From positions 103,263,338-103,327,337 of the forward strand of contig CM056744.1 of assembly GCA_029851415.1 (NCBI GenBank): a stretch of DNA of 64,000 nucleotides, written 5' to 3'. The stretch is from Eretmocerus hayati (lineage: Eukaryota > Arthropoda > Insecta > Hymenoptera > Aphelinidae). Shown in pieces: positions 39,810 through 51,094 of this stretch; within the stretch, counting starts at the first letter, position 1, and each line of letters opens with the position of its first letter. Below the pieces are notes generated by a model. It did no database searches and had not been told where the DNA came from. It worked only from the letters and a program-made list of their open reading frames with translations. Made by a program: the position numbers and the translations under genes.

Positions 39810-42800
39810 CACTCTCGTCGTTCAGTACTCAAGTTGACAGAGTGATGCGGTACTCAAATTGACGCTCGTGATCTAGTACTCGTAATGATCCAGTACTCAG
39901 GGTTATACTCGTGGGCCAGTACTCGAGGTGACACTCGTGATCCAGTCCTCTCAGTGGTCCAGTACTCGAGGTGACTTTCGCGGTCCAGTACTCGAGGTGA
40001 CATCGTGATGCGGTATTCAAAGTAATACTCGTGATGCAGTCCTCGTAGTGATCCAGTACTCGAGGCGACACTGGTGGTCCAGTACTCGAGGTGATATTCG
40101 TAGGCCAGTACTTGAGATGACACTCGGGATCCAGTACTCAAGGTAACATCGTGATGCGGTACTCAAAGCGACACTCATGATCCAGTCCTCGTAGTGATCC
40201 AGTAATCGGGTTGACACTGGTGGTCCAGTACTCGAGGTGATACTCGTAGGCCAGTACTTGAGGAGACACTCGGGATCCAGTACTCAAGGTAACATCGTGA
40301 TGCGGTACTCAAAGCGACACTCGTGATCGAGTCCTCGTAGTGATCCAGTACTCGAGGTGACATCGTGATGCGATATTCAAAGTGACACTCGTGATCCAGT
40401 CCTCGTAGTGATCCAGTACTCGATGTGACACTGGTGGTCCAGTACTCGAGGTGATACGCATAGGCCAGTACTTGAGGTGACACTCGGGATCCAGTCCTCG
40501 TAGTGATCCAGTGCTCGAAGTGACACTGGTGGTCCAGTACTCGAGGTGATACTCGTAGGCCAGTACTTGAGGAGACACTCGGGATCCAGTACTCAAGGTA
40601 ACATCGTGATGCGGTACTCAAAGCGACACTCGTGATCGAGTCCTCGTAGTGATCCAGTACTCGAGGTGACATCGTGATGCGATATTCAAAGTGACACTCG
40701 TGATCCAGTCCTCGTAGTGATCCAGTGCTCGAGGTGACACTGGTGGTCCAGTACTCGAGGTGATATTCGTAGGCCAGTACTTGAGATGACACTCGGGATC
40801 CAGTACTCAAGGTAACATCGTGATGCGGTACTCAAAGCGACACTCATGATCCAGTCCTCGTAGTGATCCAGTAATCGGGGTGAAACTGGTGGTCCAGTAC
40901 TCGAGGTGATACTCGTAGGCCAGTACTTGAGGAGACACTCGGGATCCAGTACTCAAGGTAACATCGTGATGCGGTACTCAAAGCGACACTCGTGATCGAG
41001 TCCTCGTAGTGATCCAGTACTCGAGGTGACATCGTGATGCGATATTCAAAGTGACACTCGTGATCCAGTCCTCGTAGTGATCCAGTACTCGATGTGACAC
41101 TGGTGGTCCAGTACTCGAGGTGATACGCATAGGCCAGTACTTGAGGTGACACTCGGGATCCAGTCCTCGTAGTGATCCAGTACTCGAGGCGACACTGGTG
41201 GTCCAGTACTCTAGGTGATATTCGTAGGCCAGTACTTGAGATGACACTCGGGATCCAGTACTCAAGGTAACATCGTGATGCGGTACTCAAAGCGACACTC
41301 ATGATCCAGTCCTCGTAGTGATCCAGTAATCGGGGTGACACTGGTGGTCCAGTACTCGAGGTGATACTCGTAGGCCAGTACTTGAGGAGACACTCGGAAT
41401 CCAGTACTCAAGGTAACATCGTGATGCGGTACTCAAAGCGACACTCGTGATCGAGTCCTCGTAGTGATCCAGTACTCGAGGTGACATCGTGATGCGATAT
41501 TCAGAGTGACACTCGTTATCCAGTCCTCGAAGTGATCCAGTACTCGATGTGACACTGGTGGTCCAGTACTCGAGGTGATACGCATAGGCCAGTACTTGAG
41601 GTGACACTCGGGATCCAGTCCTCGTAGTGATCCAGTGCTCGAGGTGACACTGGTGGTCCAGTACTCGAGGTGATACTCGTAGGCCAGTACTTGAGGAGAC
41701 ACTCGGGATCCAGTACTCAAGGTAACATCGTGATGTGGTACTCAAAGCGACACTCGTGACCGAGTCCTCGTAGTGATCCAGTAATCGGGGTGACACTGGT
41801 GGTCCAGTACTCGAGGTGATACTCGTAGGCCAGTACTTGAGGAGACACTCGGGATCCAGTACTCAAGGTAACATCGTGATGCGGTACTCAAAGCGACACT
41901 CGTGATCGAGTCCTCGTAGTGATCCAGTACTCGAGGTGACATCGTGATGCGATATTCAAAGTGACACTCGTGATCCAGTCCTCGTAGTGATCCAGTACTC
42001 GATGTGACACTGGTGGTCCAGTACTCGAGGTGATACGCATAGGCCAGTACTTGAGGTGACACTCGGGATCCAGTCCTCGTAGTGATCCAGTGCTCGAGGT
42101 GACACTGGTGGTCCAGTACTCGAGGTGATACTCGTAGGCCAGTACTTGAGGAGACACTCGGGATCTAGCACTCAAGGTAACATCGTGATGCGGTACTCAA
42201 AGCGACACTCGTGATCGAGTCCTCGTAGTGATCCAGTACTCGAGGTGACATCGTGATGCGATATTCAAAGTGACACTCGTGATCCAGTCCTCGTAGTGAT
42301 CCAGTACTCGATGTGACACTGGTGGTCCAGTACTCGAGGTGATACGCATAGGCCAGTACTTGAGGTGACACTCGGGATCCAGTCCTCGTAGTGATCCAGT
42401 GCTCGAGGTGACACTGGTGGTCCAGTACTCGAGGTGATACGCATAGGCCAGTACTTGAGGTAACACTCGGGATCCAGTCCTCGTAGTGATCCAGTGCTCG
42501 AGGTGACACTGGTGGTCCAGTACTCGAGGTGATACTCCTGGTCAAGTTCTCGAGGTAACACTGGTGGTCCAGTACTGGAAGTGACACACGTCAATCAGTA
42601 CTCAAAGTGACACTCGTAGTCCGGCACTATAGGTAATCCAGTTCTCGAGGTGACACTGGTAGTCCAGTACTAGAAGTGACAACCGTCAAGCAATACTCGA
42701 GGCGATACTCATGGTCCAGTACTAGAGGTGACACTTGTGTTGCGGTAGTCAAAGTGACACTCGTGGTCCAGTATTCGAGGTGACACTGATGGTTCAGTAC

Positions 42801-43010
42801 TGGAAGTGCCACTCGTGGTTCAGTACTCGAGGTGACACTGATAGTTCAGTATTGGAAGTGCCACTCGTGGTCCAGTACTCGAGGTAACAATCGTGGGGAG
42901 GTACTCCAGGTGACTCTCGTATCTTAGTACTAGAGTTGATGCTCGCAATTCATTACTCGAGATGACGAAGAACTGGATCACGAGTGTCACCTCTAATGCC
43001 GCATCACAAC
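39810..43010. repeat. Minisatellite array with higher-order repeats (about 3.2 kb)
   Basis: The basic unit is about 26 bp (TCCAGTACTCGAGGTGACAC plus CGTGG/CGTGA), mixed with a 17-bp short form (TCCAGTCCTCGTAGTGA). Marker TGAGGAGACACTCGG recurs at about 40259, 40569, 40928, 41383, 41692, 41838 and 42147. Spacings are about 309, 359, 455, 309, 146 and 309, and 146+309=455, which shows a higher-order period. Units from 42540 on are more diverged, as expected at an array edge. At 42970-43010 a single unit lies in reverse orientation. The minus strand is open in several overlapping frames through the array, which follows from unit composition and is not evidence of a protein. Confidence 0.9.
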
Positions 43011-43683
43011 AAGCACTGGGTCACGACGAGATATTTTTTGATTTTGACGTAGAATATCTCAAAATTTGGGGGAGGGGGAGGTACAATCAAATCTGATGGA
43101 GTTTCCGGACTCATCGCACGATTTTATCTCGATATATGCGATCCCCTTTTCTGTAAAGATGACTTTTCTGAATTTGTGGGACGGTGTAACTAACCTAACT
43201 TGGATGGTTGTTGGTACGAAGAGTTTCTTTTGGTTCAAACTTAGAGAAAACTCTTCCTCATGAGATGAAGCTGAGTCTCAAATCTCACACCTTCTTGGCG
43301 GGGGTCTTTGCAAAATTACGAGAAAATTTGTACGGTTTTATAGGAAATTACAGAGTGATTAGTGAAAGTGGGCACCCGTTCATATACGTATGCTTGATGT
43401 GAAGAGTCAAATGCTATTCAATTATTTTCGTGGCAACTTGGTAGAAGTCTCTTTCCCGTATAACACAATTTTAGCCATGAAATGACATGGTCGATAATCA
43501 TTGATGGCTCGGGGTCGTGGATTGGCCGAACAATTGTCACGTCCTTGGCTATTTGATGGCGAAATACTCGAAATGAAACCTAAATCACACTTTTCGAACT
43601 TGAATCGTCCTCTCACATGGAATCATGATGTTAAATTCGTAAATCGGCATTGGAGGACTAATTCTTACTTCTTCAATGTTGTC
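43011..43683. other. Intergenic stretch between minisatellite and foldback
   Basis: No gene recognised. Short frames on + (43066-43263, 43208-43402, 43501-43731) overlap without splice context. Confidence 0.4.
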
Positions 43684-43958
43684 CTTGGATTTGAGGCCAT
43701 TTTTGATGAGAAATTATCGATCGGGGTTTGATTGTCGAGATGTTGATTTAAGGAAGAATGCATTTGACTGACTTCATGAGAAAACGTGAGATAGCTCAAC
43801 GGTAGAGCATTTCCCCGATCGAAAGAAGGTTCCCAGTTCGATCTTGGGTTCAGGCATTTTCCTCGCACTGTCAGTCGAATGCATTTTTTCTTTGATATAC
43901 TTCTCGACGATCAAATCCCGATCGATAATTTCTCATTAAAAATGGCCTCAAATCCGAG
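43684..43958. mobile_element. Palindromic foldback with a tRNA-like unit in its loop
   Basis: The left arm (43684-43772) and right arm (43870-43958) are reverse complements over about 89 bp with roughly ten differences. Shared words include TTTGAGGCCATTTTT, ATGAGAAATTATCGATCGGG and AATGCATTxGACTGAC. The loop of 97 bp holds the tRNA-like sequence at 43785-43856. This resembles a MITE built around, or invaded by, a pol III unit. Confidence 0.75.
43785..43856 (+). pseudogene. tRNA-like sequence (pol III A and B boxes), acceptor stem broken
   Basis: TAGCTCAACGG (43792-43802) matches the pol III A-box consensus TRGCNNARYGG. AGTTCGATCTT (43835-43845) matches the core of the B box. A D stem GCTC/GAGC and a T stem CCCAG/TTGGG (one G-T pair) can form at tRNA spacing. 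The 7-bp acceptor stem does not pair and the anticodon arm is weak, so it is not a working tRNA gene. It could be a tRNA pseudogene or the head of a tRNA-derived SINE. Confidence 0.5.
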
Positions 43959-46416
43959 CTCATCAATAGAGAACTCAAAATTAGTCCTTCATAGCCAGTT
44001 TACGAGTTCAATATCATTGATTCGAAATGGATCCCATTGTGACTGATTTCCAAAGTGGAATATCCGATTCCTTTGGATTCTAGAATAGATACTTCTCTCG
44101 TCTTCATTTATCATGCAGGATGAGGACAGGCCTCGATGATGGAATTCTTATAACCCTGTTGACAATTCCGAAAACTTTGATCATATATAACCACGTATGG
44201 CAGACATGGGTAAATATGAAATATAACAGGCCCAAGGTTTGTTGCAGTAATATACGTGTTTCGAGTGTAAAATTTCCCGTAGAACATATGCCGATCATTG
44301 CTGGTGGTATTCCAATACTTGATACGGAAGATGACGAACAATTGCATGATTCCTCTCCAAATCACGTATCTTTACCGGCAACTTAGTGTTACATTCGATG
44401 AACGGTACTTTTTTGCGCAGATCACTGAAACTTACACCTTTTAGAAGGTAGATGAAACTCAGAGCTCTGCTTTGTCAAGTTCAAATCCGAGAAATCCATG
44501 ATACTTCTTATAAGGATTCATAGAATTTCAATTGAATGGACAATCTACGCTACTAAATTCTTTCACCAGCAAAAATGTCTCATAAAATATTTTTCATATC
44601 ATTTTTCAATGCGGGGCGTTATTTCGCTGTTCGAAATACCAATGAAATGGAATAATGAGTTTTTACACGGCTCAACGCAGCGTGTAAAGCGGCATATACT
44701 ATGCTATTTATAAATATAATATTTTGGGATGGTTTCTGGAAACGATACACATGGAGCTGCCATCTGAATTTATTTCCCATAACCTGATGAAATTTGACCA
44801 TCTTGCAGTTTTGAAACATTGTTAATAGTAATGGGAATTGCATCCTAAATCGGGCAAAGGATGTATCAATTCATCCATAAAATGTTCAAGGGAGAGACAA
44901 TTTTGCGAGCAAAGAATGCATTTTCAAGATATTTGACGGATATATCTTTTGTGCGAATGTTTAAAGGATCTCATTTGTACTCCGAGACACAGAGAAATGT
45001 GATACTTGCAAATTTGGGAAAAAATTTCCTTCCATTATCAATCGCAAACGGCTTACCGTCGAAGATGATTCTTCAGATTTCCAGAACATAATCTCTCCCC
45101 GGCCTGCCACTGTATATGATAAGCATCTGTCATGAAGTCACGTGAGTTGTGAGAGTGGATGAATGAACTTCGGAATGATAGTGAGTGATGTAGATTGTCT
45201 GAGTTATCCTAAGACAGATTTTGTAGAATATCAAGTGTACAACCAATGATCTTACGTTTATACGACGATGTTGTGGAATAAATTGAGAATTTATCATTAT
45301 GATGAACATTTATTGAATGAATAATGCCAGTAAAAAACTTATAGTTCTGCGGAGACAGAATTCTGTAGAATGGATTTCCGTTGGTCAACGCCAATGTCAC
45401 GATAAGGATATCGGTCAATGTTGAGAAGAGATTACAGTTTTACCACATACGGCAGGGTTCGCATAGATATTTGTAACATTTTTATATGTGGTGAGTATAC
45501 CGAACATGTAAACCCTCTCCCTCTCCATCTCATTTCGTTTTGCCAATAGTTATGATCTCTTTTCAATATCCTGTAGCTCACTCGGAGCTTGTTCCAAGAT
45601 CCTTGAAACGAGTGAAGGTGCAGATAATTTCGACCAACCATAACGAGGTTTTATAACATTCCTGGGAAATGATTTTTTGTGAGTTCGCGGGAAGGTGTAC
45701 CCGACATGACGTCACCATTTCCGATGGGTTTCACGCGAAAACAGCCTAGGGAAAGGGGTCAACTCTCAGATTCTTTGCTCATGCCTTTTATTTGATTTTA
45801 TGGCCCAAAATACAAACTTTGAATCTCCCATCGGATCCGAAAAATTTTTATTTTTCCGTAGCAGCCAGTTCCGTTGAAAATTCATCGTGCCGAGAATGAT
45901 GCTTTATCAGTCACTAAAATGACAATATCTCGACTTCTTCGACAGGCACGAATTTGCGACTTGCAGGATTCAAAATAACATTGAAAATCCTGATGGAAAC
46001 GTTGTTGTACGATCATTTTCGACGACTCCGGGTCCTCCGGGAGACAAAATAGTACATTTCGATTCAAGCGTGGAGAAACTTATTCTCGCATCCGAGAGTA
46101 GGTTTCCGGCCTGAGCCGGAAACCTATCGCTTTTGATATGACAGCTCACTTGCAAAAATGCCCAATAGATTCTGTTCATGTTGGTGTCACGGTTGAATCT
46201 ACTAATGTTTCAATGGATAGATTCTTGTATAACCTATCATCAACTACAGAGTATCCATGTGGAGGCATACCCATCACTATTTACATAGAAAAACTCCTGA
46301 ATCTTTTGTTGTATGCGATAGGCTCATTACCAAGAGAATCCGAATTACAAGATTCGCCATAGGATTCAGCAATATCGAGGGATTCTGAACTGATTAGACT
46401 ACTTGAGACACATCGT
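43959..46416. other. Intergenic stretch downstream of the zinc-finger gene
   Basis: Holds several frames of 60-90 codons on both strands (44120-44386 plus, 44861-45091 plus, 45209-45418 minus, 45432-45641 minus). None could be tied to splice sites or a family. A tight hairpin is annotated separately. Confidence 0.4.
46099..46126. other. Perfect 12-bp hairpin
   Basis: TAGGTTTCCGGC and GCCGGAAACCTA pair perfectly around the 4-base loop CTGA. No function can be assigned. Confidence 0.7.
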
Positions 46417-46436
46417 TCATCGAATACAAAGTTGAC
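46417..46436 (-). CDS. Zinc-finger gene, possible terminal exon
   Basis: An acceptor TTTTTCCAG lies just upstream on the minus strand (plus 46437-46445). Joined in phase 1 to the exon ending at 46641, it gives GQLCIR and a TGA at 46417-46419. The same segment read in phase 0 stays open for about 50 residues (VNFVFDERCVSSSLISSE...) to TAA, which looks more protein-like but does not fit the preceding phase. The 3' end of the gene is therefore uncertain. Confidence 0.3.
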
Positions 46437-46640
46437 CTGGAAAAATTGATTTCATCTGCATACTTGCAATAAAAATTATTGCCTTCAGTTCAATTCTTTA
46501 TTATCATGAGATTATCATGCAATCGAGTGAATTCCATCAATACTATTCATCCAAGCTACTTATTGAGGTGGTGAAATTCTCTCAGTTGTATCATCTCGGA
46601 AATTGATGGTCATTTTCATTCCTACACTTAGATCGTTCAC

Positions 46641-46742
46641 CTGAAAGTTGAACGATTCTTCGAATGTAGTCATCAACCTCTTGAATCTCATCAGCGCTGG
46701 CGCAGGAAATTTCATTGCTTCCTCCAATCAAAGAGCGGGGTA
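46641..46742 (-). CDS. Zinc-finger gene, exon 5
   Basis: Bounded by acceptor TCATCTTTTAG and donor TTTCAG|GTGAAC on the minus strand. It codes PRSLIGGSNEISCASADE and EIQEVDDYIRRIVQLS, an acidic, helix-prone segment. Entry and exit are both phase 1 and the join to exon 4 is in frame (Val at the junction). No zinc finger here; probably part of an interaction or linker region. Confidence 0.5.
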
Positions 46743-46819
46743 CTAAAAGATGAACGATTTTATTTCAATGATTGCAAATTCCTAGTAGAAAAATATAAGA
46801 AATAAGAAATGAATCTCAC

Positions 46820-46984
46820 CCTCATCATGCAAACATTGCAGTTCGTATCTCTCTCTATTAATCTCTTCAGCCCGATAATTTTCATGATGCATCACGTTCA
46901 CTTCTCGGTCAGGCAGAGGTGTGACGTTGGGAAAGTTTAACTCCATGCGCTCTGGTTCATTTAGTGGAGCTTGATGTTCCAATG
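46820..46984 (-). CDS. Zinc-finger gene, exon 4
   Basis: Minus-strand acceptor TTTTTCTATAG and donor GATGAGG|GTGAGAT bound 165 nt, open in the frame LEHQAPLNEPERMELNF ... RYELQCLHDE. Entry and exit are phase 1 and match both neighbours. Composition is charged and rich in Glu, Asn and Arg without zinc ligands. The agreement of phase across four successive introns is the main support. Confidence 0.55.
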
Positions 46985-48017
46985 CTATAGAAAAATGTCT
47001 AACTAAATGGAAATGTTGAGAATGATTCTGATTGGTATGGTTTCAATATTCATCCCAGGAATTGATTCTCCTTTTTTTCTTGACAATTTTTCTGTATGTT
47101 TTTGAGAGATTTTCATCATGATCCAAAAAATTTTGATTATCACAAATTGTCACAATTAGGGATCCACGGGACCAGTGTTTCGTGGTGAAAACCTACTCCA
47201 AGTGATTCGGAAATTTGCATTTCTGAGCGTGGGGCTCTTGTCGCTTTCACAATAACTCAAAATTGCAGGTCACCAGGTATGATCCCGAGATTAATTTTTG
47301 AATTTCATTTCATATTATTGCCCAGGGTTTTGCCTAGATTCATCACAGAATTTTATCATAGCTCTTTCTTTCTATATATTGATAGTTTCAATCATTATAA
47401 TTATCTGAGGATTGCACTTCACACCAACTCTGACGCAAAGTGGCTACGTGGTTCATACATGGTCTCATATCACAATCAAAGTGAAACGTAATTCGAAAAT
47501 AAAATTTCCAGCTCAAGATCCATATGTTGAGATTTGGCTATACGATAAAATTGAGATGATTAGATATTTGATTGAGAATCTTGGTCGATCTCTGATATAA
47601 TCCTAGAAATACGTGATACACAGTAAAAAGGATTTCTCAAAATGAGAAATTTTTTTTCTCATTCTGAGTGAAAAAAATGTTCTAAAAATTGAGTGGCCGA
47701 GTGAAATGCCAGTAAACTTTTATTCTGGACTCAATCGAAAAATAAACTTCTCGAGCAAGGGAGAAATGATACTTTACAGCTCACTGCCGGTACTCCGGAT
47801 TAGAATTTTTATATCGTACTGTACAATCAGTGCAGTTCAATTGCATGACCCATGTGCAATCGCAAGTATATCAATGAATTTGGTTTCGAGCAACTTTCGA
47901 GCTGGAATTAGAAACTCTTGATTTAAAATCATCTCACCCATCGGATTGAAATGATCTTTAAATCACGTAGTTTCACCTATTCGTGCGATGTGTTCAACAG
48001 TACGGGTAGTATCTCAC

Positions 48018-48170
48018 CATCAGATCTGGATACCTCACGGTCGCAGCTCAGTAATTCATCAAATATACACCTTGACTGCTGGATTACACCTTGACTGTTT
48101 TGATGGCAAGAACATAAACTACTGCTGTCCGAAGATATTCTTTGATTGTACACTGCCTGATGGTTTGAAT
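48018..48170 (-). CDS. Zinc-finger gene, exon 3
   Basis: Minus-strand acceptor GTGTTTCCAG and donor CTGATG|GTGAGATA bound 153 nt open in phase 1: SNHQAVYNQRISSDSSSLCS ... LLSCDREVSRSD. It is Ser/Cys/Gln-rich and lacks C2H2 spacing. It links in frame to the finger exon (Asn at the junction) and to exon 4 (Ala). The frame left open past the donor ends soon after at a TAG, consistent with intron. Confidence 0.5.
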
Positions 48171-48557
48171 CTGGAAACACATGGAAGTCGTACTTTGCAA
48201 TCTATTCATTTGTTACAGGCATCATTTGCAAATTCCTCCCAGATCTTGGGAGTTGGTCGAGTTGTTCACAATTTTACTATATTTATTATATACTCAGTTC
48301 GTTGGACAAGAATATGTAGGTGATCAAATTGTAGTGAACATTTATCACTAAATTATCCTCAGTTCCCATTAGAAAAAATGTTACTATATCACAATGTATC
48401 ATGATTCTTATAGTTCCACTTAAGAATTCCAAAAAGCGACGGAAAATTTTGTCAATTTGCACTTGATGGAATAGTCATAATGGATTACTAATCTTGGAGG
48501 ACTATAAGCATATAGGTCAAAATCTGCTCCAAATACTTTGGTACCAAGAGTCCCGGA

Positions 48558-49269
48558 CACGGTGCTCGGGAAAGGACGATAGGTTGACCAAAATTGTCAC
48601 CAAAAACTGAACACGTGGTGATTTAGTACTATGCCCAAGGATCAAAATCCCGTTTCGACCAAAATGGAGCAATCCCCCTTTTTGAAATGCGAGTTTGATT
48701 CGTATTTATACGTGTTAATCAAATGGAGCTTTTTTAAGCAACATACTTTTCGAGACAACAGCGGCTTCCAAAGCCCATAACTTCAATGAATCTCAATATT
48801 TTCCAACGTACTTCAACTTATTTTGAAGCTTATTCAGATACCTTCAAAATGAGCTATTGTGAGCTTGAATTCAACACAGTAGACTTGAGCTATCTCAGAA
48901 CTTAGGAGCTCGAAAAGTCTCAAATCGTTAGAAGAGGGAATCTCGGGTATCAAATCATAATGAGGTTCCTCGACTCTAGTTCATTGAAATCAAACTAGCT
49001 TCAAAATAAGTTGAAGTACGTTGGAAAATATTGAGATTCATCGAAGTTATGAGCTTTGGAAGCCGCTATTGTCTCGACAAGTATGTTGCTCAAAAAAGCT
49101 CCATTTGATTAACACGTAAAAATACGAATCAAGCTCGCATTTCAAAAAGGGGGATTACTCCATTTCGGTCGAAACGGGATTTTGATCCTTGGTCATAGTT
49201 CTAAATCACCACGTGTTCAGTTTTTGGTGACAATTTTGTTCAACCTATCGTCCTTTCCCGAGCACCGTG
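48558..49269. mobile_element. Palindromic MITE of 712 bp in a zinc-finger gene intron
   Basis: Left arm 48558-48832 and right arm 48996-49269 are reverse complements over about 275 bp with high identity. The ends are CACGGTGCTCGGGAAAGGAC and its inverse. Shared inner words include CACCACGTGTTCAGTTTTTG and CAAAATCCCGTTTCGACC. The central 163 bp is unpaired. No coding frame and no clear target-site duplication. Transcribed through the gene it would give a long hairpin. Confidence 0.8.
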
Positions 49270-49797
49270 CGGAAAAGATAGCCATCTTCAGCCTTAAGTC
49301 CGTACTTCATTTCTATCGGAAATCACCAAAATCATCTAAAAAATTGAGGATTAAAAAATAAATAGGGGAGCAGGTACAGCTCAGTCGAGGTCACGACTGA
49401 TTCAACTATTGAGTATGTAACATAACGTCAATTTGTGGCCTCAAAATGCCCTTTTATTTATGGATTATTCCATTCCCTGAAAAGAAATGTTCAAATCCAA
49501 TTAACATCGGTTCACGCACAATTGGCTGCGGGAAGTCACCGTGGGTATCCCTCAGTGACTGTTTCTTGTCAAATTTCTACGGAAAACCTACTTGGAATCT
49601 GTGACAAGACAGTAGTGGTATCAATGCTTCATCGATCTTATTTTGGCGCAAAGAAATTAGCTCGATAAAATCCAATTCGTGAAATTTTCTGAATCAGGTG
49701 AATTGATGATGAATCAGATTTTTTATGAATAAGGCATCCAACATACGGGCTCATCGCAATGAACTAGTTGAATGTGATTAAATTATATAATACTCAC

Positions 49798-50808
49798 TTG
49801 AAGGGCTATTCTGGAGATAAGATTCTACAGCCCCAAAAGAGTGTGGGTTCCTTTGTGTTTCTCCTATTTCAAATCTCCTATGACATCGCGTGAGCGAAGA
49901 TTCCCTGTCGATACGAGTCAACGCATGTTTCAGAATCCCACTAGTGAATTCGTGGGTTTCAGCATTGAAATCATTCCTAGAGGTCTCTCCTCTGGCATTC
50001 TCACAAATGTGCTCATTCAAATCACATTCAGTCTTGTATTCCTTGCTGCAGATTTTGCACATGAATAGCTCCTTTTCCGAGTGAGTTTCCAAATGTCTCT
50101 CAAACATAGATTGGAACTTATATGTTTTACCACAGAGCTCACAAGAAAAAATGCTATCCCTCCCATGTTTGTATCCATGTCGACATAATGCTTTTCTAGA
50201 CGGAAATTGCTGTTTACACTCATCACACTTATGCACGCGTTTCTCGTCTGAATGGTATTCTTCGTGATCCCTCAGTCCAGATCTACTTTTATAACTTCGA
50301 TCGCACAAATTGCAGGGAAAAGGCCTTTCATCGGGATGAGATCTCATGTGTTTCTCCAAGTCGATTTTGGTCTTAAAAGTTGCTTCACAAGTCCCACATG
50401 ATACTCGTCTTTCATTAGTATGAATCCTTGCGTGCCTGCGTAAATGATACCTCGTACTATAGCTTTTTAGGCAAATTCCACATGGAAAAGGTTTCTCACA
50501 GTGGTGAGTTTTCACATGAGCATCCAATAGTGATTGCAATAAGTAACTCTCACCGCAGACATTGCATCGATGTGACCTCACGCCGGTATGTGTGAGCACA
50601 TGACTTTTCAAGCTGAACGAGCTAGAAAACATTTTATGGCACACCTCACACACGAAAAGTTTTTCTTCAGGATGTAATTTTTGATAATGATTTATCAATC
50701 GCATCCTAGTACTGAGAGGATACTTGCAAATCTTACAAAAACGTGTTTCTCCATGACTATTCCATTCATCATAATCCCCTTCTTGTTGTTCAACACATGA
50801 AGTGCTAG
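49798..50808 (-). CDS. C2H2 zinc-finger protein, main exon with nine fingers
   Basis: This exon codes 336 whole codons of a C2H2 zinc-finger protein, probably a nuclear DNA-binding regulator. Fingers in order begin FCKICKYPLS, FVCEVCHKMF, HRCNVCGESY, FPCGICLKSY, VSCGTCEATF, FPCNLCDRSY, HKCDECKQQF, FSCELCGKTY and FMCKICSKEY. The first eight have C-x2-C-x12-H-x3/4/5-H spacing; the ninth ends HICE and lacks the last His. Linkers resemble TGEKP (THTGVRSH, HPDERPFP, HTNERRVS). The ATG at 50704 lies inside the first finger, so the true start is upstream. The frame is open back to 50808, where a minus-strand acceptor (AAATCTAG) fits phase 1. At the other end CTTCAA|GTGAGTATT (49798/49797) is a strong donor, so the in-frame stop at 49778 is probably intronic. 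Specific targets cannot be inferred. Confidence 0.85.
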
Positions 50809-51015
50809 CTAGATTTCAAAAAATTCGAAACTCATGAATGCGGATAAACTGAAATCGAGCTTAGAAATATTCAGATTAGTTTATTCATGTAAAGTGATAT
50901 TTTTGGATTGGTTCATCTGATATTTTTGATCGATAATCTCATTGTGATTCAGTTCTAACCTATGATTGAATATTGCTAGAGTCAAATTTTTATGCTTGTC
51001 AATGAGCAAACTAAC

Positions 51016-51094
51016 CTATAGGAATAGGAGTGGTCGTTTTTTCTGATGATGCGTATCCAAAAATAGCCCACAGCACAAGAAGAATGTGCAGCAT
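51016..51094 (-). CDS. Zinc-finger gene, candidate first coding exon (signal-like)
   Basis: On the minus strand ATG at 51092-51094 opens MLHILLVLWAIFGYASSEKT and ends TPIPI at the donor ATAG|GTTAGT (51015). The phase-1 end joins the finger exon in frame through a 207-bp intron (Ala at the junction), followed by STSCVEQQEGDYDEW. The first 16 residues look like a signal peptide with cleavage after YASS or nearby, odd for a nuclear zinc-finger protein. It may be a wrong join that happens to be in frame, an alternative promoter, or a real secretory or membrane-targeted isoform. Confidence 0.4.

Noticed and set aside
40175..42587. Long minus-strand frames of SPRVLDHYEDS-type repeats
   Set aside because: They exist in two overlapping frames at once and follow exactly from the minisatellite unit; no start context, splice site or domain supports a protein.
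39810..43010. Spaced repeats that could suggest a CRISPR array
   Set aside because: Units are contiguous and variable, with no constant repeat alternating with unique spacers, and the genome is eukaryotic.
43785..43856. Functional tRNA gene
   Set aside because: The acceptor stem does not pair and the anticodon arm is poor, so only a tRNA-like unit is claimed.
47988..48323. Plus-strand 111-codon frame
   Set aside because: It overlaps the minus-strand exon 48018-48170, which has phase-matched splice sites; the plus frame has none and no recognised motif.
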